9,663 nucleotides of DNA from an uncultured Alphaproteobacteria bacterium. GTDB lineage: Bacteria > Pseudomonadota > Alphaproteobacteria > Rhizobiales > Beijerinckiaceae. The notes beneath the pieces are model-generated. The model did not search any database, was not told where the DNA came from, and saw only the letters and a program-made list of their open reading frames with translations. Shown in pieces: positions 7,535-9,663 of the stretch. Each line of letters opens with the position of its first letter. The stretch's first letter is position 1. Position numbers and translations under genes: made by a program. The stretch is taken from the NCBI GenBank assembly GCA_937903315.1, contig CALCZO010000192.1, forward strand, positions 1 through 9,663, written 5' to 3'.

Positions 7535-8851
7535 TTACAGCGGCTGCTTGACGTCAGCGGACGGTGAGACGGAGGAGGTAATCTGTCTCGGCTGAACCCT
7601 GGCCCCATCGACCACGAGGAGCTGGCCGTCGACAATCACCGTCTCGGTGCCATCAAGGCCTTCGGTGATGATCGCATGACGGCCGACCGCGCGGCCGACC
7701 TTGACCGGACGCATGCGGGCCATGCCGTCGGCCACGATGAACACGAAATTGCCCTTCTGGCTCATCTGCACCGCTTCGCGCGGGACGATGACCTGATCGG
7801 GTTCTTCGCGCAACGTCACCTTCAGGTCGACGATCTGCCCCGGCCAGAGGGCCTCGGTCTCGTTGCCGAAGATGGCGCGCACGCCGATCGTGCCGGTGGT
7901 GCTGTCCATCACATTGTCGACCAGCGCCAGAGCACCGGTCACGGGCTTGCCGCCGCCCTGCGGCGTCGCCTCCACCCTGGCGGATTTGCGCGCGATGGCC
8001 TGCCGCAGCTCGTCGAAATAGCGCTGTGGCAGCGAGAACGCGACATAGATCGGCGCGATCTGGTTGATCGTCGTCAAGGTCGGCGCGCCATCCGAACTGC
8101 GGGCCATGTTGCCCGGCTTGATGGTGACGATGCCGGCCTTGCCGGAAATCGGCGACTGGATCGAATAATAGGTGAGCTGGGTCTTGAGCAGGTCAACCTG
8201 CGCCGTTGTTGCCTTGACCTGTGCTTCCTGCACCGCGACGCTGGCGCGGTTTTCGTCGAGCCGCTGCTTGGTTGCGAACGATTGGACGGCCAGGTCCTCG
8301 CCGCGCCGCAAGGTGCTGCGGGCAAGGTCGAGACTGGCACGATCGCGCACCAATGTGGCTTCCGCCTGCGCGATCTGCGCGCGGATGGCCCGCGAATCGA
8401 GCGTCGCCAGCAGGTCGCCCTTGTTGACGCTGGCGCCGTCTGAAAAATGGACTTCCTCGACCTGGCTGTCGACCCGCGAGCGGACCACCACCGATGATAT
8501 GGCCTGTACGGTCCCGATCGATTCCACCATCAGCGGCATTTCCGAGCGCATGGCGCGCGACACGGTCACCGGGGTGGGGCCAGCACCGCCACCGGGGCCG
8601 CGACCACCCGGACCACCGGCACCCGGTCCGCCTGCGCCCGGACCGCCCGCCGCGGCGTTCTGGCCTGCGGCTGGGGCCTTTGCGGCGGTGCCACGCGGGT
8701 AGTTGAAATAATCGGCAAGGACCGTAACGACTTGTTGCGGCAGCGCGGCATGCACCTCGGTCGGGACTTTTGACCAGAAACCGGGGAGATAATGCCCGGC
8801 GGCCCACACACCGCCGATGGCTGCGACAGCCAGAACAACAAGCTTTTTCAT
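7535..8851 (-). CDS. RND efflux periplasmic adaptor (membrane fusion protein, MdtA/AcrA-like)
   Basis: This adaptor links the inner-membrane pump to an outer-membrane channel. I chose ATG at 8851, preceded by a close GAGGG, because it starts the signal sequence MKKLVVLAVAAIGG; the longer frame to 8884 does not. The product is 438 residues. Residues 3-19 are hydrophobic with no lipobox cysteine, so it is anchored by an uncleaved segment or secreted, not a lipoprotein. An unusual extension (20-92) ends in a Gly/Pro-rich run (69-92) with GGPGA repeats. Then come the first half of the lipoyl domain (about 110-151), a coiled-coil hairpin (about 152-225), the second lipoyl half (SPISGKAGIV, 233-242), a beta-barrel (about 255-345, with WPGQIVDLKV) and a membrane-proximal domain (350-425, with VIVPREAVQ). 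It is the first gene of the operon. No channel or regulator gene is adjacent in the window. Confidence 0.94.
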   Translation of the reverse strand: MKKLVVLAVAAIGGVWAAGHYLPGFWSKVPTEVHAALPQQVVTVLADYFNYPRGTAAKAPAAGQNAAAGGPGAGGPGAGGPGGRGPGGGAGPTPVTVSRAMRSEMPLMVESIGTVQAISSVVVRSRVDSQVEEVHFSDGASVNKGDLLATLDSRAIRAQIAQAEATLVRDRASLDLARSTLRRGEDLAVQSFATKQRLDENRASVAVQEAQVKATTAQVDLLKTQLTYYSIQSPISGKAGIVTIKPGNMARSSDGAPTLTTINQIAPIYVAFSLPQRYFDELRQAIARKSARVEATPQGGGKPVTGALALVDNVMDSTTGTIGVRAIFGNETEALWPGQIVDLKVTLREEPDQVIVPREAVQMSQKGNFVFIVADGMARMRPVKVGRAVGRHAIITEGLDGTETVIVDGQLLVVDGARVQPRQITSSVSPSADVKQPL

Positions 8852-8897
8852 GATCCCTCGACAGGCGGCTGTCATGCCACGCACGAGGGTGTTCCTA

Positions 8898-8928
8898 CAA
8901 CAGCCCGGAACCGGCGGTAAGGCTGTTG
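8898..8928. promoter_or_regulatory. Inverted repeat upstream of the efflux operon, possible operator
   Basis: CAACAGCC (8898-8905) and GGCTGTTG (8921-8928) are perfect eight-base inverted arms separated by 15 bases. They lie 47-77 bases before the adaptor start, in the only gap upstream of the operon. Arm centres are about 23 bases apart, close to two helical turns, as for a dimeric repressor or activator. It could instead fold as a leader hairpin. No regulator gene is present to support a specific family. Confidence 0.45.
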
Positions 8929-8955
8929 CCGATTAAATCTTTGTTATCGTGAAGA

Positions 8956-8970
8956 AGCCGGCGGTCGGCT
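8956..8970 (-). terminator. Short hairpin at the stop of the small secreted protein gene
   Basis: On the minus strand AGCCG (8970-8966) pairs with CGGCT (8960-8956) around a five-base loop, followed by the pyrimidine run TCTTC. It begins at the last base of the stop codon. The stem is short, so it is at best a weak terminator separating this gene from the efflux operon. Confidence 0.3.
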
Positions 8971-9347
8971 CAGCACCGGGCGGAGCAGCCGTAGCGGTAT
9001 GTCGGTGCGGCCGGATATCCGTATTGCGGCGCATAACCGTTGTAGGTCACGACATAGAAATGACGCGGCGGATAGCCGGTCCAGCGATAATCGCCCCGCG
9101 CCTGCTGCTTGCGATAGCGCTTGGCGGGATAATAGGCCCCGGGGCCGGCATGGTATGTGGCGCGCTCGGCCCATGGATAGGTCGAGTGGTATTCCCAAGG
9201 GTAGGGATGGTTGGACAGGACCGGCCCATCAATTGGATGATAGGGAGTCGTGCGCGTCCACACGCCGCGCTGGCCCGCTTCCGCCGGGCCAAAGCCGACC
9301 ACCAAAGCGGCGGCTGCCGCACCAATCATCATTGCACCGGGATGCAT
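8970..9347 (-). CDS. Small secreted Tyr/Pro-rich protein, function unknown
   Basis: This is a 125-residue product that I do not recognise as a named family. The ATG at 9347 has AGGGA five bases upstream. Residues 1-24 read as a signal peptide (hydrophobic 6-20, cleavage at AEA/G), so the mature protein of 101 residues should be periplasmic or outside the cell. It is very aromatic: 17 tyrosines plus tryptophans among prolines and glycines, in short blocks such as HPYPWEYHSTYPW (47-59) and NGYAPQYGYPA (103-113). There is a basic patch at 76-84. Two cysteines close the chain (121, 125). The composition suggests an extended, poorly ordered cell-surface or periplasmic protein, but no activity can be assigned. 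It lies 118 bases upstream of the efflux operon in the same direction; a link is not shown. The signal peptide, ribosome-binding site and uniform composition support a real gene. Confidence 0.75.
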   Translation of the reverse strand: MHPGAMMIGAAAAALVVGFGPAEAGQRGVWTRTTPYHPIDGPVLSNHPYPWEYHSTYPWAERATYHAGPGAYYPAKRYRKQQARGDYRWTGYPPRHFYVVTYNGYAPQYGYPAAPTYRYGCSARC

Positions 9348-9466
9348 CGTTGTCCCTCACCGTTGTCCGTATCCTTGCCGACCGTGGCACCCCGGCGCTG
9401 ACCAAACCGCTAAACCGGTGCCGCCTGTGGCGGGCGATCCGCGATCACGCTCAACGGGACGTTTCG

Positions 9467-9491
9467 TGTTAAGCCTGACAAGGACTTAACA
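9467..9491. repeat. Intergenic hairpin with ten-base stem
   Basis: TGTTAAGCCT (9467-9476) pairs with AGG-A-CTTAACA (9481-9491) around a GACA loop, with one bulged A. It lies between the small-protein gene and the divergently read tRNA, about 120 bases upstream of the small-protein ATG. No U-run follows on either strand, so it is more likely a protein-binding palindrome or a structured leader than a terminator. The rest of 9348-9551 shows no gene I can support. Confidence 0.4.
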
Positions 9492-9504
9492 TGCGGCGAG
9501 CACA

Positions 9505-9525
9505 GGCCTTCGGCAGGCTCCGGGC
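9505..9525 (-). repeat. Degenerate REP-like palindromic element
   Basis: Read on the minus strand, this stretch contains CCGGAGCCTGCCGAAGG. It differs at two of 17 positions from CCTGAGCCTGTCGAAGG, the core of a short extragenic repeat common in GC-rich proteobacteria. Its hallmark when translated is a SRPEPVEG-like peptide, and the minus frame here reads SSRPEPAEG. It sits in a noncoding gap, as such repeats do. A single copy cannot prove it is repetitive. Confidence 0.4.
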
Positions 9526-9551
9526 GCGACGATGCGCCGTGCATTTTGCCG

Positions 9552-9580
9552 TTGACCCTGACCGGATTATTTTCTAGAAG
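9552..9580 (+). promoter_or_regulatory. Promoter of tRNA-Gln with stringent-type discriminator
   Basis: TTGACC (9552-9557) and TAGAAG (9575-9580) are separated by exactly 17 bases, and the tRNA begins 31 bases beyond the -10 box. The bases after the -10 box, GCGGCTCCCC, form the GC-rich discriminator typical of rRNA and tRNA promoters under stringent (ppGpp) control. The boxes are seen; stringent control is inferred from that known pattern. Confidence 0.7.
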
Positions 9581-9611
9581 GCGGCTCCCCGATGCGCCTT
9601 GCCGCACTCGG

Positions 9612-9663
9612 TGGGGGATAGTTTAACGGTAGAACAGCGGACTCTGACTCCGTTAGTCTTGGT
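9612..9663 (+). tRNA. tRNA-Gln (anticodon CUG), cut by the window end
   Basis: The first 52 bases fold as a tRNA. The acceptor 5' strand TGGGGGA (9612-9618) starts with the U1 typical of glutamine tRNAs. TA follows, then a D-arm at 9621-9635 with the GG pair in its loop. The anticodon stem GCGGA/TCCGT (9637-9641 and 9649-9653) closes the loop CTCTGAC, giving anticodon CTG at 9644-9646, which reads CAG codons for glutamine. The variable loop TAGTC (9654-9658) and the T-stem 5' strand TTGGT (9659-9663) run to the edge. The T-loop, acceptor 3' strand and CCA lie outside the window. It is the only plus-strand gene here and has its own promoter. Confidence 0.95.

Noticed and set aside
9404..9417. 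Two copies of AAACCG eight bases apart upstream of the small secreted protein gene
   Set aside because: They are too short to separate from chance, and no promoter boxes line up with them.
9410..9607. Minus-strand 65-codon frame in front of the tRNA
   Set aside because: It crosses the tRNA promoter and the REP-like element, whose typical SRPEPAEG translation explains part of it. It looks noncoding.

Overview
The window looks like ordinary chromosome from a GC-rich alphaproteobacterium, most likely Hyphomicrobiales (Rhizobiales). Three things point that way: a DUF2865-type cysteine-motif protein, a family I know mainly from that order; an AT-rich palindrome resembling an Irr box in front of an iron-transport gene; and a tRNA-Gln(CUG) behind a stable-RNA-type promoter. 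All recognisable protein genes lie on the minus strand; only the tRNA is on the plus strand. The assignment rests on recall of families and motifs, not on a search.

Layout, left to right. Positions 1-41 may hold the first codons of a minus-strand gene that leaves the window. Positions 124-2786 carry a ferric-iron ABC uptake pair transcribed right to left: the periplasmic binding protein (fbpA) and then the two-domain permease (fbpB). The two genes overlap by one base (TGATG). A perfect 11-bp hairpin sits just inside the start of the permease gene. Upstream of fbpA are a weak promoter and the Irr-like palindrome (2907-2919). The ATPase (fbpC) that would complete the transporter is not seen. 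Positions 3039-4118 encode a membrane-anchored or exported DUF2865 protein of unknown function, flanked by hairpins.

Positions 4250-8851 are a two-gene RND efflux operon: a periplasmic adaptor (membrane fusion protein) is transcribed first, and an HAE1-type inner-membrane pump follows 18 bases later. A terminator-like hairpin lies beyond the pump gene. Together they would export lipophilic compounds through an outer-membrane channel encoded elsewhere; no channel or regulator gene is in the window. Positions 8970-9347 encode a small secreted Tyr/Pro-rich protein of unknown function. The last 316 bases are intergenic plus the tRNA: a hairpin at 9467-9491, a degenerate REP-like palindrome at 9505-9525, a promoter at 9552-9580 with a GC-rich discriminator, and tRNA-Gln from 9612, cut off by the window end in the T-stem.

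I found no mobile element, CRISPR array, phage gene or defence system. The points most worth a second look are regulatory: the Irr-like site, and the hairpin that pairs a strong Shine-Dalgarno sequence near the permease start. Next come low-complexity insertions in both efflux proteins and the two uncharacterised exported proteins.
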